Origin: Bacillus sp. SORGH_AS_0510 | GTDB taxonomy: Bacteria; Bacillota; Bacilli; Bacillales; Cytobacillaceae | DNA: 64,000 bases | Direction of reading: 5' to 3' | Assembly: GCF_030818775.1 (NCBI RefSeq) | Contig: NZ_JAUTAU010000001.1 | Span: forward strand, 71,001-135,000 | Shown here: one piece after another, positions 34,536 through 46,916 of the stretch | How the letters are laid out: each line of letters starts with the position of its first letter | Numbering within the stretch: position 1 is the stretch's first letter | Position numbers and translations under genes: made by a program | Notes under the pieces: model-generated | The model's input: the letters and a program-made list of their open reading frames with translations, nothing else | Databases searched by the model: none | Told to the model about the DNA's origin: nothing

Positions 34536-35006
34536 TTACCAACGATAGTGAGCAAATGCTTTATTTGCTTCAGCCATTTTGTGTGTATCTTCACGCTTCT
34601 TAACAGATGCACCAGTGTTGTTAGCTGCATCCATGATTTCATTAGCTAAACGCTCTTCCATCGTTTTTTCTCCACGAAGACGAGCGTAGTTTACTAACCA
34701 ACGAAGACCAAGTGTTGTACGGCGATCAGGACGCACCTCAACTGGTACTTGGTAGTTTGCACCACCTACACGGCGAGCTCTAACTTCTAATACAGGCATG
34801 ATGTTTTTCATAGCTGCTTCAAAAGTTTCCATTGGCTCTTTGCCAGTACGTTCGCGAATAGTATCGAACGCAGAGTAAAGAATTTCTTGAGATTTACCTC
34901 TTTTACCGTCAACCATCATTTTGTTGATTAAACGAGTAACTAATTTTGAATTGTAAAGTGGATCTGGTAACACGTCTCTTTTTGCTACAGGACCTTTACG
35001 TGGCAT
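34536..35006 (-). CDS. rpsG: 30S ribosomal protein S7
   Basis: 156 residues from ATG 35006 (GAAAGGAGG upstream; a frame to 35024 includes the SD and is rejected). [16 protein letters not shown] start, [18 protein letters not shown]; it nucleates assembly of the small-subunit head. Confidence 0.98.
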   Translation of the reverse strand: MPRKGPVAKRDVLPDPLYNSKLVTRLINKMMVDGKRGKSQEILYSAFDTIRERTGKEPMETFEAAMKNIMPVLEVRARRVGGANYQVPVEVRPDRRTTLGLRWLVNYARLRGEKTMEERLANEIMDAANNTGASVKKREDTHKMAEANKAFAHYRW

Positions 35007-35047
35007 ATTTTTTCCTCCTTTCAAAGAAGCTTTTATTAATGTAATTA

Positions 35048-35485
<438 letters not shown>

Positions 35486-35573
35486 TCATTATTTGTAAGC
35501 CCACACATCCAGGTGGTTCATTTTTTTGCAAAAACAAAGTTTTTGCAGACTACTCTATCTACAAAAACAGTTT

Positions 35574-35822
35574 TTAACGGATAATTGCAACAGCTGCCGC
35601 ACCAACTTCAATTCCACATGATCTTCCGAGTTTTTTCATCGAATCTACATGTAGAACCGGAACTTCCATGCCAAGAGCTACTTCAACGACTTTTGCTGTA
35701 ACCTTTGTTTCAGCATCGCTTGCAACGATTAACTCTTGTACATTACCTTCCTTAAGTGCTTTAACTGCTTGTTTCGTTCCTATTACAAACTTATGTGCCT
35801 GTAATACTTTTTCATAAGACAT
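35574..35822 (-). CDS. rplGB: L7Ae-family kink-turn RNA-binding protein (YbxF type)
   Basis: 82 residues. L7Ae/L30e fold that binds kink-turns. [25 protein letters not shown], the run ending [28 protein letters not shown], is typical. It lies between rpoC and rpsL as YbxF does in B. subtilis; its cellular RNA target is not established. Confidence 0.93.
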   Translation of the reverse strand: MSYEKVLQAHKFVIGTKQAVKALKEGNVQELIVASDAETKVTAKVVEVALGMEVPVLHVDSMKKLGRSCGIEVGAAAVAIIR

Positions 35823-35947
35823 AGAGTATATCCTCCAAAGTATCAGGTGAATAGGAGCACCTTTGATATAGTATCATCTTACCAAATAGATGTCAACAAA
35901 TGTTTCGATATTTTATTCAAGACAGCAATTGGTAAATTTTATTCTTA

Positions 35948-36023
35948 TGCTCTGTTAAATTGTCTGTTGATTTCCGCTCCAATCAATAGGAGATATATAA
36001 TAAAAATCTTCTTTAACACAGCA
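35948..36023. mobile_element. MITE-like element, copy 2, with target duplication
   Basis: 76 bp with inverted ends TGCTCTGTTAAA and TTTAACACAGCA, flanked on both sides by TATTCTTA (35940-35947 and 36024-36031). The interior shares TGTCTGTTGATTTCCGCTCC with the element at 10864. Too short to encode a transposase. Confidence 0.8.
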
Positions 36024-36037
36024 TATTCTTAAAATAG

Positions 36038-36060
36038 GGTACCTGCAGTATGCAGGTACC
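36038..36060 (-). terminator. Hairpin after rpoC
   Basis: Perfect 10-bp stem GGTACCTGCA / TGCAGGTACC with a 3-nt loop, followed by TATTTT on the minus strand. The T-run is weak, so termination may be partial; rplGB and the str operon lie beyond. Confidence 0.6.
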
Positions 36061-36070
36061 ACTATGTTAA

Positions 36071-39000
36071 TTAATCAATTGCAACGGTCTCTTCAGAAGT
36101 GGTATCACGAAGGACTGGCTCCGCTTTACGGTAGCGTTGCATACCTGTACCAGCAGGAACAAGCTTACCGATGATAACATTTTCCTTCAAGCCGAGTAAT
36201 TCATCGCGCTTGCCTTTGATCGCTGCATCTGTAAGAACTCTTGTTGTTTCTTGGAAGGATGCTGCAGACAAGAATGAATCAGTTTCAAGAGATGCTTTTG
36301 TAATACCAAGCAATACTGGACGTCCTGTTGCCGGCATCTTGCCTTCAAGTAACGCCTTTTCATTTGCATCAGTAAATTGGTGAATATCAAGAAGTGTACC
36401 TGGAAGTACATCTGTTTCACCTGCATCACTTACACGGATTTTACGTAGCATCTGACGAACCATAACTTCAACGTGCTTATCGCCAATTTCTACCCCTTGC
36501 ATACGGTATACTTTTTGTACTTCTCGCAATAGGTATTCTTGAACAGACGTCACGTCTTTCACTTTGATTAACTCTTTTGGATCAATAGAACCTTCAGTTA
36601 GTTCTTGACCACGAGCAACCTGGTCGTTGATCGCTACTTTTAAGCGTGCTGTATATGGAGCATTGTAAGTACGTGATTCAACTTCGCCTTGAACGACGAT
36701 TTCATGTTGACGGTCACGTCCTTCATTAATTCCAACAACCACACCATCGATTTCAGAGATAACAGCTTGACCTTTAGGGTTACGCGCTTCGAAGATCTCT
36801 TGAATACGCGGTAAACCTTGGGTAATATCGTCTCCAGCAACACCACCGGTATGGAAAGTACGCATGGTTAACTGTGTTCCTGGTTCACCGATAGATTGGG
36901 CTGCAATAATACCTACTGCTTCACCCACTTCAACCTCTTGACCAGTCGCTAAGTTACGGCCATAACACTTCTTACATACACCATGGCGTGTATTACAAGT
37001 AAATGCTGAACGAATTTTTACTGTATCAATTCCTGCTCCGACGATGATTTCCGCTAGGTCTTCAGTAATCAAGCCATTTTCAGGAACAAGTACTTCTTTT
37101 GTTTCTGGGTGTTTAATAGCATTACGTGCATAACGTCCAATTAAACGTTCATCCAGACCTTCGATGATTTCTGTACCATCCTTTAATGCGCTGATTGTAA
37201 AGCCACGGTCAGTTCCACAATCATCTTCACGAACAATAACATCTTGAGCAACGTCAACAAGACGACGTGTTAAGTAACCAGAGTCAGCTGTTTTAAGTGC
37301 TGTATCGGCAAGACCTTTACGCGCACCGTGTGTAGAGATAAAGTACTCTAATACTGTTAAGCCTTCACGGAAACTTGATTTGATTGGTAACTCAATGATA
37401 CGACCAGCCGGGTTGGCCATCAGACCACGCATACCAGCAAGCTGTGTAAAGTTAGATGCGTTACCACGGGCACCAGAGTCACTCATCATGAAGATTGGGT
37501 TTGTCTTATTTAAGGATTTCATCAGTTTTCCTTGAATAACATCCTTTGCTTGAGACCAAATCGCAATAACACGATCATAACGCTCATCTTCAGTGATAAG
37601 ACCGCGTCTGAATTGCTTCGTCACGTTATCTACTTTACCTTGAGCTTCTTGTAGGATTTGCTGTTTCTCACCAAGTACGACGATATCAGCAACACCAACA
37701 GTAATACCCGCTTTTGTTGAATGTTTAAATCCAAGGTCTTTCATGCGGTCAAGCATTTTGGACGTTTCAGTGATTTTGAATCGCTTAAATACTTCAGCAA
37801 TAATATTACCAAGGATTTTCTTTTTAAATGGATCTACCAATGGCATCTCTTTAATCTTAGCTTGAACGTCCTCACCTTTTTCCACGAAATATTTCGCAGG
37901 TGTTTCCACTTCAAGATTATGTCGAGTAGGCTCATTGATATATGGGAATGACTTTGGAAGAATCTCGTTAAAAATAAGCTTACCAACTGTAGTGATTAAT
38001 AGCTTATTATTTTGTTCTTCAGTGAATGTCTCATTTCCTAACGATCCAGCATGTACAGCTACACGTGTATGGAAATGTACGAAACCGTTTTGATACGCAA
38101 GAATAGCTTCATTTGTATCTTTGAAAATCATACCCTCGCCGACTGCGCCTTCACGCTCTAGTGTTAAGTAATAATTACCTAATACCATATCCTGTGAAGG
38201 AGTAACAACCGGTTTACCATCCTTAGGGTTTAGGATGTTTTGTGCAGCAAGCATTAGAAGTCTTGCTTCTGCTTGCGCTTCAGATGATAGTGGTACGTGA
38301 ACAGCCATTTGGTCACCATCGAAGTCCGCATTGTACGCTGTACATACAAGAGGGTGTAGACGAATTGCTCTTCCTTCAACAAGTGTTGGTTCAAATGCCT
38401 GGATCCCTAATCTATGCAAAGTAGGGGCACGGTTTAAGAGAACTGGATGCTCTCTAATGACATCTTCAAGGACATCCCACACATCGGGCGATACTCGTTC
38501 AATTTTACGCTTAGCTGATTTAATATTATGCGCTAAGCCTTTTTCAACAAGCTCCTTCATAACAAATGGTTTGAAAAGTTCAAGAGCCATTTCTTTAGGA
38601 AGACCGCATTGGTACATTTTTAAGTTTGGACCTACTACGATAACCGAACGACCAGAATAGTCAACACGTTTACCAAGTAAGTTTTGACGGAAACGTCCTT
38701 GTTTACCCTTTAACATATGTGAAAGAGATTTTAATGGACGGTTACCAGGACCTGTAACAGGACGGCCACGACGACCGTTATCAATCAATGCATCTACTGC
38801 TTCTTGGAGCATACGCTTTTCGTTTTGAACGATAATGCTAGGTGCACCAAGGTCTAATAAACGCTTTAATCGGTTGTTACGGTTAATTACTCGACGATAC
38901 AAATCGTTTAAGTCAGAAGTAGCAAATCTACCACCATCCAATTGAACCATTGGACGAAGTTCAGGAGGAATAACAGGCAGTACGTCAAGAATCATCCAAT

Positions 39001-39670
39001 CAGGCTCATTACCAGAACCACGGAATGCTTCTAAAACTTCAAGGCGTTTAATTGCACGTGTACGGCGTTGACCTTGTGCTGTTTTAAGTTCTTCCTTTAA
39101 AATGTCTACTTCTTTATTTAAGTCGATATCCGAAAGAAGCTTTTTAATCGCCTCTGCACCCATGGAAGCTTGGAATTTGTTTCCGTACTTTTCACGATAG
39201 GCACGATATTCTTTCTCTGATAAAAGTTGCTTTTTATCAAGAGCTGTATCTCCTGATTCAGTTACAACATAAGAAGCAAAATAAATAACTTCCTCTAATG
39301 CACGAGGGGACATATCAAGAACAAGTCCCATTCGGCTTGGGATTCCTTTGAAATACCAAATATGTGATACTGGTGCTGCAAGTTCGATGTGACCCATACG
39401 CTCACGGCGAACCTTTGCACGAGTTACTTCAACTCCACAACGGTCACAAACGACACCTTTGTAACGGACACGCTTATATTTACCACAGTGACATTCCCAA
39501 TCCTTTGTTGGACCGAAAATGCGCTCACAGAATAAACCGTCCTTTTCTGGCTTCAACGTACGATAGTTAATGGTTTCTGGCTTTTTGACTTCTCCGAATG
39601 ACCATGAACGGATTTTATCCGGTGAAGCAAGACCAATTTTCATATACTCAAAATTATTAACGTCAAGCAA
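36071..39670 (-). CDS. rpoC: RNA polymerase beta' subunit
   Basis: 1199 residues. N-terminal zinc ribbon ([20 protein letters not shown]), active-site [12 protein letters not shown] with the three Mg-binding Asp, and the second zinc site [13 protein letters not shown]. The start is TTG (39670) with GGGAGG 8 nt upstream. It follows rpoB across a 107-nt gap holding a terminator-like hairpin. Confidence 0.99.
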   Translation of the reverse strand: MLDVNNFEYMKIGLASPDKIRSWSFGEVKKPETINYRTLKPEKDGLFCERIFGPTKDWECHCGKYKRVRYKGVVCDRCGVEVTRAKVRRERMGHIELAAPVSHIWYFKGIPSRMGLVLDMSPRALEEVIYFASYVVTESGDTALDKKQLLSEKEYRAYREKYGNKFQASMGAEAIKKLLSDIDLNKEVDILKEELKTAQGQRRTRAIKRLEVLEAFRGSGNEPDWMILDVLPVIPPELRPMVQLDGGRFATSDLNDLYRRVINRNNRLKRLLDLGAPSIIVQNEKRMLQEAVDALIDNGRRGRPVTGPGNRPLKSLSHMLKGKQGRFRQNLLGKRVDYSGRSVIVVGPNLKMYQCGLPKEMALELFKPFVMKELVEKGLAHNIKSAKRKIERVSPDVWDVLEDVIREHPVLLNRAPTLHRLGIQAFEPTLVEGRAIRLHPLVCTAYNADFDGDQMAVHVPLSSEAQAEARLLMLAAQNILNPKDGKPVVTPSQDMVLGNYYLTLEREGAVGEGMIFKDTNEAILAYQNGFVHFHTRVAVHAGSLGNETFTEEQNNKLLITTVGKLIFNEILPKSFPYINEPTRHNLEVETPAKYFVEKGEDVQAKIKEMPLVDPFKKKILGNIIAEVFKRFKITETSKMLDRMKDLGFKHSTKAGITVGVADIVVLGEKQQILQEAQGKVDNVTKQFRRGLITEDERYDRVIAIWSQAKDVIQGKLMKSLNKTNPIFMMSDSGARGNASNFTQLAGMRGLMANPAGRIIELPIKSSFREGLTVLEYFISTHGARKGLADTALKTADSGYLTRRLVDVAQDVIVREDDCGTDRGFTISALKDGTEIIEGLDERLIGRYARNAIKHPETKEVLVPENGLITEDLAEIIVGAGIDTVKIRSAFTCNTRHGVCKKCYGRNLATGQEVEVGEAVGIIAAQSIGEPGTQLTMRTFHTGGVAGDDITQGLPRIQEIFEARNPKGQAVISEIDGVVVGINEGRDRQHEIVVQGEVESRTYNAPYTARLKVAINDQVARGQELTEGSIDPKELIKVKDVTSVQEYLLREVQKVYRMQGVEIGDKHVEVMVRQMLRKIRVSDAGETDVLPGTLLDIHQFTDANEKALLEGKMPATGRPVLLGITKASLETDSFLSAASFQETTRVLTDAAIKGKRDELLGLKENVIIGKLVPAGTGMQRYRKAEPVLRDTTSEETVAID

Positions 39671-39719
39671 GGGGCCTACCTCCCTTTCGATCTTCAGGTT
39701 CTACCCTTAGTGCGTTTTT

Positions 39720-39759
39720 AAAAAAATACAGCGCACACACATATTTGTTGTGCGCTGTA
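39720..39759 (-). terminator. Terminator-like hairpin between rpoB and rpoC
   Basis: TACAGCGCACA / TGTGCGCTGTA, an 11-bp stem followed by T7 on the minus strand, 18 nt after the rpoB stop. It has all features of an intrinsic terminator although rpoC needs transcription through it. Confidence 0.8.
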
Positions 39760-39777
39760 GCTTAGATATTGATTTGA

Positions 39778-42700
39778 TTACTCTTTCGAACCTACTTTTT
39801 CAGATTCAAGGCTTGGAGCATCTTGGATAATGTTCAACGTATCGACTTGTTGTAAGTCATCCTCGTCTTCCATATCGCGCATTTCTATTTCTTCTTCATC
39901 ACCAGATAGGATTTTAACATCCATACCTAAGCTTTGAAGTTCTTTGATTAATACTTTGAATGATTCTGGAACCCCTGGTTCCGGAACATTTTCACCTTTG
40001 ACAATGGCTTCATACGTTTTCACACGACCAACCACGTCATCAGACTTAACTGTAAGAATTTCTTGAAGAGTATATGCAGCACCGTAAGCTTCAAGTGCCC
40101 AAACCTCCATCTCACCGAAACGCTGTCCACCAAATTGTGCTTTACCACCAAGTGGCTGCTGCGTAACAAGAGAGTATGGTCCAGTTGAACGAGCATGAAG
40201 TTTATCGTCAACCATGTGCGCAAGTTTGATCATATACATGACACCAACGGATACACGGTTATCGAATGGTTCTCCGGAGCGGCCATCATATAAGACAGTT
40301 TTCGCATCTCGAGCCATACCTGCTTCTTCAATTGTTCCCCAAACATCTTCCTCACGCGCTCCATCAAATACCGGTGTAGCAACGTGAATATTAAGTGCTC
40401 TTGCAGCCATACCAAGGTGAAGCTCCAGCACCTGTCCGATGTTCATACGTGAAGGTACCCCTAATGGGTTTAACATGATATCAACTGGTGTACCATCTGG
40501 TAAATAAGGCATATCTTCTTCTGGTAAAATTCTTGAGATTACCCCTTTGTTACCATGTCGACCCGCCATTTTATCTCCTTCATGAATCTTACGCTTCTGA
40601 ACGATATAAACGCGGACAAGCTGGTTAACACCTGGTGGCAGTTCATCGCCATCTTCACGATTGAAGACTTTAACATCATGAACAATACCGCCGCCGCCAT
40701 GTGGCACACGTAATGATGTATCACGTACTTCACGAGCTTTTTCTCCAAAGATTGCATGTAATAGACGTTCTTCAGCCGTTAATTCCGTTACACCTTTAGG
40801 TGTTACTTTACCAACTAGAAGGTCACCATCTTTTACTTCCGCACCTGTACGAATAATACCGCGTTCATCCAAGTTACGAAGTGCATCTTCACCAACGTTT
40901 GGAATATCACGAGTTATTTCTTCAGGCCCTAGCTTTGTATCACGAGATTCTGACTCGTATTCTTCAATATGAATGGATGTATATACATCATCTTTTACAA
41001 GACGTTCACTCATAATGATCGCATCTTCATAGTTGTAACCATCCCAAGTCATGAAGGCAACTAGAACGTTACGTCCAAGCGCTAACTCACCAAGTTCCAT
41101 AGAAGGACCATCAGCAAGAATTTCGCCTTTTTTCACTCGGTCGCCAACAGCCACAATCGGACGTTGGTTGTAACAAGTTCCTTGGTTAGAACGAATGAAT
41201 TTTAACAATCGATATTTTTTAAGATCGCCTTTTACTTCTTGGCCATCTACTTCTTTCATTTCACGAACCCAAACTTCACGGGCTTCTACGTGCTCCACGA
41301 TACCGTCAGTCTTACAAATAACGGCTGCACCGGAGTCTTTTCCGGATACATATTCCATACCTGTACCCACTCTTGGAGCCTCTGGCTGCATAAGAGGTAC
41401 TGCTTGACGTTGCATGTTCGCACCCATCAAAGCACGGTTGGAGTCATCGTTTTCAAGGAATGGAATACAAGCTGTTGCCGCAGAAACAACCTGTTTAGGT
41501 GATACATCCATGTAGTCGATACGGTCACGGTTTACCACTGTGTTCTCACCGCGGAAACGTGCAACAATATCTGCATCAATGAACGAACCGTCATCACCAA
41601 GACGGGAATTCGCCTGTGCTACTACATAGTTATCTTCTTCATCCGCTGTTAAGTAATCGATACGGCTTGTTACCTTGCCTGTGTCAGGATCTACACGACG
41701 GTAAGGTGTTTCAATAAAGCCGAAACGGTTTACTTTTGCATAGGATGAAAGTGAGTTAATCAATCCGATGTTCGGACCTTCCGGTGTCTCAATCGGACAC
41801 ATACGGCCATAGTGAGAGTAGTGAACGTCACGTACTTCAAAGCCTGCACGCTCACGTGTTAAACCACCAGGTCCTAGTGCTGATAGACGACGCTTATGTG
41901 TTAACTCAGCAAGTGGATTCGTTTGATCCATGAACTGAGATAACTGAGAGCTTCCGAAGAACTCTTTAATTGATGCGATAACAGGACGAATATTAATTAA
42001 CTGTTGTGGTGTGATTGTTGCCGTATCTTGAATGGACATTCTTTCGCGAACAACACGTTCCATACGGGATAAACCAATACGGAATTGGTTTTGCAGCAAT
42101 TCACCAACAGAACGAAGACGTCTGTTACCTAAGTGATCGATATCATCAGTATCGCCTACTCCATGTAATAAGTTGAAGAAATAGCTGATTGATGCAATGA
42201 TATCTGCAGGAGTGATATTTTTAATTGGTTCTGCCACATAGGCATTACCCAATACATTAATTACTTTTTCGTTCTCATCACCAGGTGCATAAATCTTGAT
42301 GCCCTGTAGGATGATTTCATCTTCAACCACACCGCCAGCAGGATTAAAGCCTTTGAAATTAACGTTCTTTTCAAGAGCAGGAATAATTCTATCAAGGTTT
42401 CTTCTATCTAGAACTGTTCCTTTTTCTGCGATAATTTCACCTGTTTCAGGATCAGCAAGTGATTCTGCTAAACGTTGGTTAAATAGACGATTTTTAATAT
42501 GAAGCTTCTTGTTAATTTTATAGCGTCCTACATTTGCAAGGTCGTAGCGCTTTGGATCAAAGAAGCGTGAAACTAATAGACTCTTCGCATTTTCTACAGT
42601 AGGCGGTTCACCTGGACGTAGACGCTCATAGATTTCAAGGAGCGCTTTATCTACACCTTCCGTGTTATCCTTCTCTAGCGTATTACGAATGTACTCGTTG

Positions 42701-43338
42701 TCACCGATCAATTCAATGATTTCTTGATCAGATCCGAAGCCTAATGCACGCAAAAGAACCGTAACGGGCAGTTTCCGAGTACGATCTATTCTCACATATA
42801 CGACATCTTTGGCATCTGTTTCATACTCAAGCCAAGCGCCGCGGTTCGGAATTACAGTCGCTGTAAAACCCTTTTTACCATTTTTATCAAGTTTTCCACT
42901 AAAGTAAACGCTCGGTGAACGCACTAATTGGGAAACAATAACGCGTTCAGCTCCATTGATGACGAACGTACCCGTTTCAGTCATAAGTGGGAAATCACCC
43001 ATGAATACATCTTGATCTTTTACTTCGCCTGTTTCTTTGTTTACAAGACGTACTTTTACACGTAATGGAGCAGAATATGTAACGTCCCGTTCTTTTGATT
43101 CTTCTACAGAATACTTTGGATCGCCAAGGCTGTAATCAATAAATTCCAGTGATAGGTTACCAGTAAAGTCTTCAATTGGTGAAATATCTTGGAAGATTTC
43201 ACGCAATCCCTCATCCAGAAACCATTGATATGAAGAGGTTTGGATTTCAATAAGATTTGGTAATTCTAAAACTTCACTGATTCGTGCGTAACTTCTTCGT
43301 TGGCGGTGTCGTCCATACTGAACTAGTTGACCTGTCAA
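39778..43338 (-). CDS. rpoB: RNA polymerase beta subunit
   Basis: About 1186 residues from TTG 43338 (GAGGGG 8 nt upstream; the GTG nine nt earlier is too close to the SD). The rifampicin region [32 protein letters not shown] carries the usual sensitive residues. DGYNYEDAI and HGNKGVIS are active-site blocks. The C-terminus has an acidic tail of the Bacillus type. Confidence 0.99.
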   Translation of the reverse strand: MTGQLVQYGRHRQRRSYARISEVLELPNLIEIQTSSYQWFLDEGLREIFQDISPIEDFTGNLSLEFIDYSLGDPKYSVEESKERDVTYSAPLRVKVRLVNKETGEVKDQDVFMGDFPLMTETGTFVINGAERVIVSQLVRSPSVYFSGKLDKNGKKGFTATVIPNRGAWLEYETDAKDVVYVRIDRTRKLPVTVLLRALGFGSDQEIIELIGDNEYIRNTLEKDNTEGVDKALLEIYERLRPGEPPTVENAKSLLVSRFFDPKRYDLANVGRYKINKKLHIKNRLFNQRLAESLADPETGEIIAEKGTVLDRRNLDRIIPALEKNVNFKGFNPAGGVVEDEIILQGIKIYAPGDENEKVINVLGNAYVAEPIKNITPADIIASISYFFNLLHGVGDTDDIDHLGNRRLRSVGELLQNQFRIGLSRMERVVRERMSIQDTATITPQQLINIRPVIASIKEFFGSSQLSQFMDQTNPLAELTHKRRLSALGPGGLTRERAGFEVRDVHYSHYGRMCPIETPEGPNIGLINSLSSYAKVNRFGFIETPYRRVDPDTGKVTSRIDYLTADEEDNYVVAQANSRLGDDGSFIDADIVARFRGENTVVNRDRIDYMDVSPKQVVSAATACIPFLENDDSNRALMGANMQRQAVPLMQPEAPRVGTGMEYVSGKDSGAAVICKTDGIVEHVEAREVWVREMKEVDGQEVKGDLKKYRLLKFIRSNQGTCYNQRPIVAVGDRVKKGEILADGPSMELGELALGRNVLVAFMTWDGYNYEDAIIMSERLVKDDVYTSIHIEEYESESRDTKLGPEEITRDIPNVGEDALRNLDERGIIRTGAEVKDGDLLVGKVTPKGVTELTAEERLLHAIFGEKAREVRDTSLRVPHGGGGIVHDVKVFNREDGDELPPGVNQLVRVYIVQKRKIHEGDKMAGRHGNKGVISRILPEEDMPYLPDGTPVDIMLNPLGVPSRMNIGQVLELHLGMAARALNIHVATPVFDGAREEDVWGTIEEAGMARDAKTVLYDGRSGEPFDNRVSVGVMYMIKLAHMVDDKLHARSTGPYSLVTQQPLGGKAQFGGQRFGEMEVWALEAYGAAYTLQEILTVKSDDVVGRVKTYEAIVKGENVPEPGVPESFKVLIKELQSLGMDVKILSGDEEEIEMRDMEDEDDLQQVDTLNIIQDAPSLESEKVGSKE

Positions 43339-43567
43339 CTGATTCACCCCTCAAATCAAGCGTTTTTTATTAAATCTATTAACGTCTAGCGGAAGGTAAA
43401 ATATACCTTCACATTAGACAAAAAGAAAAAGGGTTTTTTACTCAAAAACCACATTTTCACATTTTGACTATTATTTTGTCATCATTTCCTTCTTATCCGC
43501 TTTTTATACTTAAAACATAAGTATTTTTTAAGGAATAATTCGGAAATTATTATGATGGCATTTTATA

Positions 43568-43596
43568 ATGCTAACACAACGAAAATACCAAGTCAA
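43568..43596 (-). promoter_or_regulatory. Promoter of rpoB
   Basis: TTGACT (43591-43596), 17 nt, TAGCAT (43568-43573) with TG one base upstream (extended -10). It abuts the rsmC-like gene stop. The leader of about 220 nt includes a GAAGGTA/TACCTTC hairpin. Confidence 0.7.
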
Positions 43597-44196
43597 CTAC
43601 TTTATTGCTTTTATAATAAAATAGCCTTTGGTTTTGTCAATAGTCTCTACGTCGGAAAATAGTGTCTTTAATTTTTCAATGGCAGATGGTGCACCTTGCT
43701 TCTTTTGAATAACTACCCACAGCTCTCCATTTGAAACAAGATGATTGTAGCTTTGTTCAAAGATTTCATGCACAGTCTTTTTACCTGCTCGAATTGGCGG
43801 GTTGGTTAGTATGGCAGCAAATTGCGATTCTTTCACACTTAACAATCTGTCACTTTCATACACTTCAACATTTTCAATCTTATTTAAGATTGCATTTTCT
43901 TTCGCCAGTTGAATCGCCCGTTCGTTCACATCAACCATATGAACAACCCGGTCAGGATACTGTTTCGCGATAGACAAGCCGATTGGACCGTAGCCACAGC
44001 CAACATCCAGAACATTTCCTTCTGTCTGTGGTATTTCAAAAGACTCAATTAATAAACGTGAGCCAAAATCTACTTCTCTTTTTGAAAAGACACCGTTATC
44101 CGTCTTGAAGCGGAAGAGATTGTTTTTCAATGTGAAATCCCAGAATTTCGGATCACTTTCAACCTTTTGGGTACGAGAATAGTAGTGTTCAGACAT
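43597..44196 (-). CDS. Class I SAM-dependent methyltransferase (YbxB, RsmC-like)
   Basis: 199 residues from ATG 44196 (AGGAGG 8 nt upstream). SAM-binding motif I VLDVGCGYGPIG and the base-methyltransferase motif LTNPPIRAGK (NPPI) point to N2-guanine methylation of 16S rRNA, as for RsmC. Located between rplL and rpoB as ybxB is in B. subtilis. Substrate unproven. Confidence 0.88.
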   Translation of the reverse strand: MSEHYYSRTQKVESDPKFWDFTLKNNLFRFKTDNGVFSKREVDFGSRLLIESFEIPQTEGNVLDVGCGYGPIGLSIAKQYPDRVVHMVDVNERAIQLAKENAILNKIENVEVYESDRLLSVKESQFAAILTNPPIRAGKKTVHEIFEQSYNHLVSNGELWVVIQKKQGAPSAIEKLKTLFSDVETIDKTKGYFIIKAIK

Positions 44197-44276
44197 AAAG
44201 CTCACCTCCTGAGGAGTATATATTGAAGAAAAACGAGGAATTCCATTTTTTCGAGAGCTCCGTTTTTAATTAGCCA

Positions 44277-44309
44277 AAAAAAGCCCGCTTATACAGCGAG
44301 CTTTTTTAT
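44277..44309 (-). terminator. Terminator after rplL
   Basis: GCTCGC / GCGGGC stem (one G-T pair) with a 7-nt loop, then T7 on the minus strand. It would limit read-through from rplJL into the methyltransferase and rpoB. Confidence 0.8.
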
Positions 44310-44316
44310 ATGGTTA

Positions 44317-44679
44317 TTACTTAACTTCAACGTTAGCTCCAACTTCATCAAGCTTAGCTTTGATTGCTTCAGCTTCTTCTTTAGAAACGCCTTCTTTAAG
44401 TGGCTTTGGAGTGTTGTCAACAAGATCTTTTGCTTCTTTAAGACCAAGACCAGTGATTTCACGAACAACTTTGATAACCTTGATTTTTTGGTCTCCAGCG
44501 CCAGCTAGGATAACGTCGAATTCTGTTTTTTCTTCAACAGCAGCAGCACCAGCTCCGCCTACCATTGCTACAGGAGCAGCAGCAGTTACGCCGAATTCTT
44601 CTTCGATTGCTTTTACAAGATCGTTAAGTTCTAAAACAGTCATAGATTTAACTGCTTCAATGATTTGTTCTTTAGTCAT
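44317..44679 (-). CDS. rplL: 50S ribosomal protein L7/L12
   Basis: 120 residues. N-terminal dimerisation helix, an Ala-rich hinge ([21 protein letters not shown]) and the factor-binding C-terminal domain with [21 protein letters not shown]. It forms the stalk with L10, encoded just upstream. Confidence 0.99.
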   Translation of the reverse strand: MTKEQIIEAVKSMTVLELNDLVKAIEEEFGVTAAAPVAMVGGAGAAAVEEKTEFDVILAGAGDQKIKVIKVVREITGLGLKEAKDLVDNTPKPLKEGVSKEEAEAIKAKLDEVGANVEVK

Positions 44680-44738
44680 GATTAAGTTTCCTCCTTAAAT
44701 TTGGTTACAATTTATTTTGTTAGGCTGTTAGCTTTAAC

Positions 44739-45239
44739 TTACGCGCCTTGTTCTTCTTTTTGATCTGCAACTGCTTTTGTTGCAAGAGCAAGATTGCGAA
44801 TTGGTGCTTGTAGTACGCTGAGTAACATAGAAAGCAACCCTTCGCGTGATGGTAGGTCAGCAAGAGCTTTAATTTCTTCAGCTGATGCGACGTTCCCTTC
44901 GATAACACCTGCTTTTAACTCAAGTGCTTCATGCTTTTTAGCAAAGTCATTCAAGATTTTTGCTGGTGCTACAACATCTTCAGTACTGAACGCGATTGCG
45001 TTAGGACCTGTTAATGCTTCATTTAAGCCAGAAAGCTCAGCAGCATCAGCAGCACGGCGTACCATTGAATTCTTGTAAACTTTGAATTCAACACCAGCTT
45101 CGCGAAGTTGTTTACGTAGTTCAGTTACTTCAGCAACTGTAAGACCACGGTAATCAACAACTACAGTTGATACACTCGCTTTGAACTTATCAGTAATTTC
45201 GTCAACTAATTGCTTTTTTACTTCGATTGCACTGCTCAT
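44739..45239 (-). CDS. rplJ: 50S ribosomal protein L10
   Basis: 166 residues from ATG 45239 (AGGAGGTG upstream); a frame to 45299 covers leader sequence and is rejected. [24 protein letters not shown] and [12 protein letters not shown] are typical. In complex with L12 it represses its own leader in Bacilli. Confidence 0.98.
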   Translation of the reverse strand: MSSAIEVKKQLVDEITDKFKASVSTVVVDYRGLTVAEVTELRKQLREAGVEFKVYKNSMVRRAADAAELSGLNEALTGPNAIAFSTEDVVAPAKILNDFAKKHEALELKAGVIEGNVASAEEIKALADLPSREGLLSMLLSVLQAPIRNLALATKAVADQKEEQGA

Positions 45240-45427
45240 CTTTACACCTCCTGTAGATTGTCTACATTTATACCAGGCAAGTAAAAGCCTCCATATCAAG
45301 CAAACGACATGGAGGCAGCATACAACAGCCGAATCAATTCAGCCAATTCTATCGCATTACCTCGGCAGGTTATTAAGCTATAAGCCCCTGCTGTCTACAG
45401 TACAAATGTTTATTATATCAAACAACA
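45240..45427 (-). ncRNA. L10 leader upstream of rplJ
   Basis: About 190-nt leader. It includes a perfect 8-bp stem GCCTCCAT / ATGGAGGC (45287-45316) followed by TTTT on the minus strand, consistent with the attenuator of the L10-L12 autoregulatory leader of Bacilli. Upstream CAGCAGGGG and CCTGCCGAGG segments can form further stems. Called from context and folding by eye. Confidence 0.7.
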
Positions 45428-45433
45428 AAATAC

Positions 45434-45462
45434 ATTATATAAAATGCATTCCGGAATGTCAA
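45434..45462 (-). promoter_or_regulatory. Promoter of rplJ-rplL
   Basis: Perfect consensus: TTGACA (45457-45462), 17 nt, TATAAT (45434-45439), starting 11 nt before the rplA stop codon. Confidence 0.92.
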
Positions 45463-45472
45463 TTGGTAAAAA

Positions 45473-46171
45473 TTACTTAACTGTAACTGAAGAAGGATCT
45501 ACCTTCACGCCAGGTCCCATAGTTGAAGCAACAGTAACGTTCTTCATGTAAGTACCTTTTGCAGCTGCAGGCTTAACTTTTAGCATTGTTTCAAACACTG
45601 TTTGGAAGTTTTCAACAAGCTTTTCGTTTTCGAAAGATGCTTTACCGATTGGAACATGAATGTTACCAGACTTGTCAACACGGTATTCAACTTTACCTGC
45701 TTTGATTTCGTTGATCGCTCTTGTTACATCAAATGTAACTGTACCTGTTTTAGGGTTTGGCATTAAGCCTTTAGGTCCTAATACACGTCCAAGTTTACCA
45801 ACTTCACCCATCATGTCAGGAGTTGCTACGATTACATCAAATTCAAACCAACCTTGTTGGATTTTGTTGATGTATTCAGAATCACCTACATAATCAGCGC
45901 CAGCTGCTTCTGCTTCTTTCACTTTCTCACCCTTCGCGAATACTAATACGCGTTGAGTTTTACCAGTTCCGTTTGGAAGCACAACTGCACCACGGATTTG
46001 TTGGTCAGCTTTCTTAGGGTCAACACCTAAGCGGAAAGCCACTTCAAGAGTAGCGTCAAACTTAGTGAAGTTAGTTTTCTTTGCTAGGTCAATTGCTTCT
46101 GCAATTGGGTATGCTGTTAAACGATCTACAAGCTTTGCAGCTTCTAAATACTTTTTACCTTTTTTAGCCAT
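45473..46171 (-). CDS. rplA: 50S ribosomal protein L1
   Basis: 232 residues. The [15 protein letters not shown] start and [18 protein letters not shown] block are diagnostic. It forms the mobile L1 stalk that releases E-site tRNA. It follows rplK by 98 nt, in which GGTTGCG/CGCAACC can form a hairpin. Confidence 0.98.
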   Translation of the reverse strand: MAKKGKKYLEAAKLVDRLTAYPIAEAIDLAKKTNFTKFDATLEVAFRLGVDPKKADQQIRGAVVLPNGTGKTQRVLVFAKGEKVKEAEAAGADYVGDSEYINKIQQGWFEFDVIVATPDMMGEVGKLGRVLGPKGLMPNPKTGTVTFDVTRAINEIKAGKVEYRVDKSGNIHVPIGKASFENEKLVENFQTVFETMLKVKPAAAKGTYMKNVTVASTMGPGVKVDPSSVTVK

Positions 46172-46269
46172 TTTTATTTCCTCCTAGATTGTGGTTTTAG
46201 CGGAATAACCTCCCACGAATAAAGGTTGCGCATCAACGCAACCCCACTCATTACAAACAGTTACACGGA

Positions 46270-46695
46270 TTAGTCTTCGATAACGATACCCATGCTGCGT
46301 GCAGTACCTTCAACCATGCGCATTGCTGCTTCAACGCTAGCTGCGTTAAGGTCAGGCATTTTTTGTTCCGCAATCTCGCGTACTTTATCACGCTTTACTG
46401 TTGCTACTTTATTACGGTTAGGCTGGCCTGAACCAGACTGGATTCCAGCTGCTACTTTCAAAAGAACGGCAGCAGGAGGAGTTTTCGTAATAAATGTAAA
46501 TGAACGGTCTTCAAATACCGTGATTTCAACAGGGATAATCAAACCAGCTTGATCTGCTGTACGGGCGTTAAATTCTTTACAGAATCCCATAATGTTAACA
46601 CCTGCTTGACCTAATGCAGGACCAACCGGTGGCGCTGGGTTTGCTTTACCAGCAGGGATTTGTAATTTAACCATCTTAATTACTTTTTTAGCCAC
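46270..46695 (-). CDS. rplK: 50S ribosomal protein L11
   Basis: 141 residues from GTG 46695 (AAGGAGG 8 nt upstream); an ATG-less extension to 46752 is rejected. [26 protein letters not shown] is diagnostic. L11 is the thiostrepton-site protein needed for RelA activation. Confidence 0.98.
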   Translation of the reverse strand: MAKKVIKMVKLQIPAGKANPAPPVGPALGQAGVNIMGFCKEFNARTADQAGLIIPVEITVFEDRSFTFITKTPPAAVLLKVAAGIQSGSGQPNRNKVATVKRDKVREIAEQKMPDLNAASVEAAMRMVEGTARSMGIVIED

Positions 46696-46831
46696 GAGAC
46701 ACACCTCCTTAAAGTCCGTGATGTGGTTAATGGGGTTTTTTACCCCTCCCACTCAACAATAGTCTTTATATTATAATCATAAAGAACTTTACAAAAGTCT
46801 TGTCTCCATTGGAGACATACTGACCTATGAA

Positions 46832-46860
46832 ATATTACCACTTTTTAAAAATGATTTCAA
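46832..46860 (-). promoter_or_regulatory. Promoter of rplK-rplA
   Basis: TTGAAA (46855-46860), 17 nt, TAATAT (46832-46837). A perfect GTCTCCA/TGGAGAC palindrome (46802-46816) lies at the 5' end of the leader. A second TATAAT occurs at about 46774 without a good -35. Confidence 0.65.
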
Positions 46861-46916
46861 GTTTTTTTACAATATCAGATTATTTTTCTTTAAAAAACAC
46901 CATTCACAGATATTTA

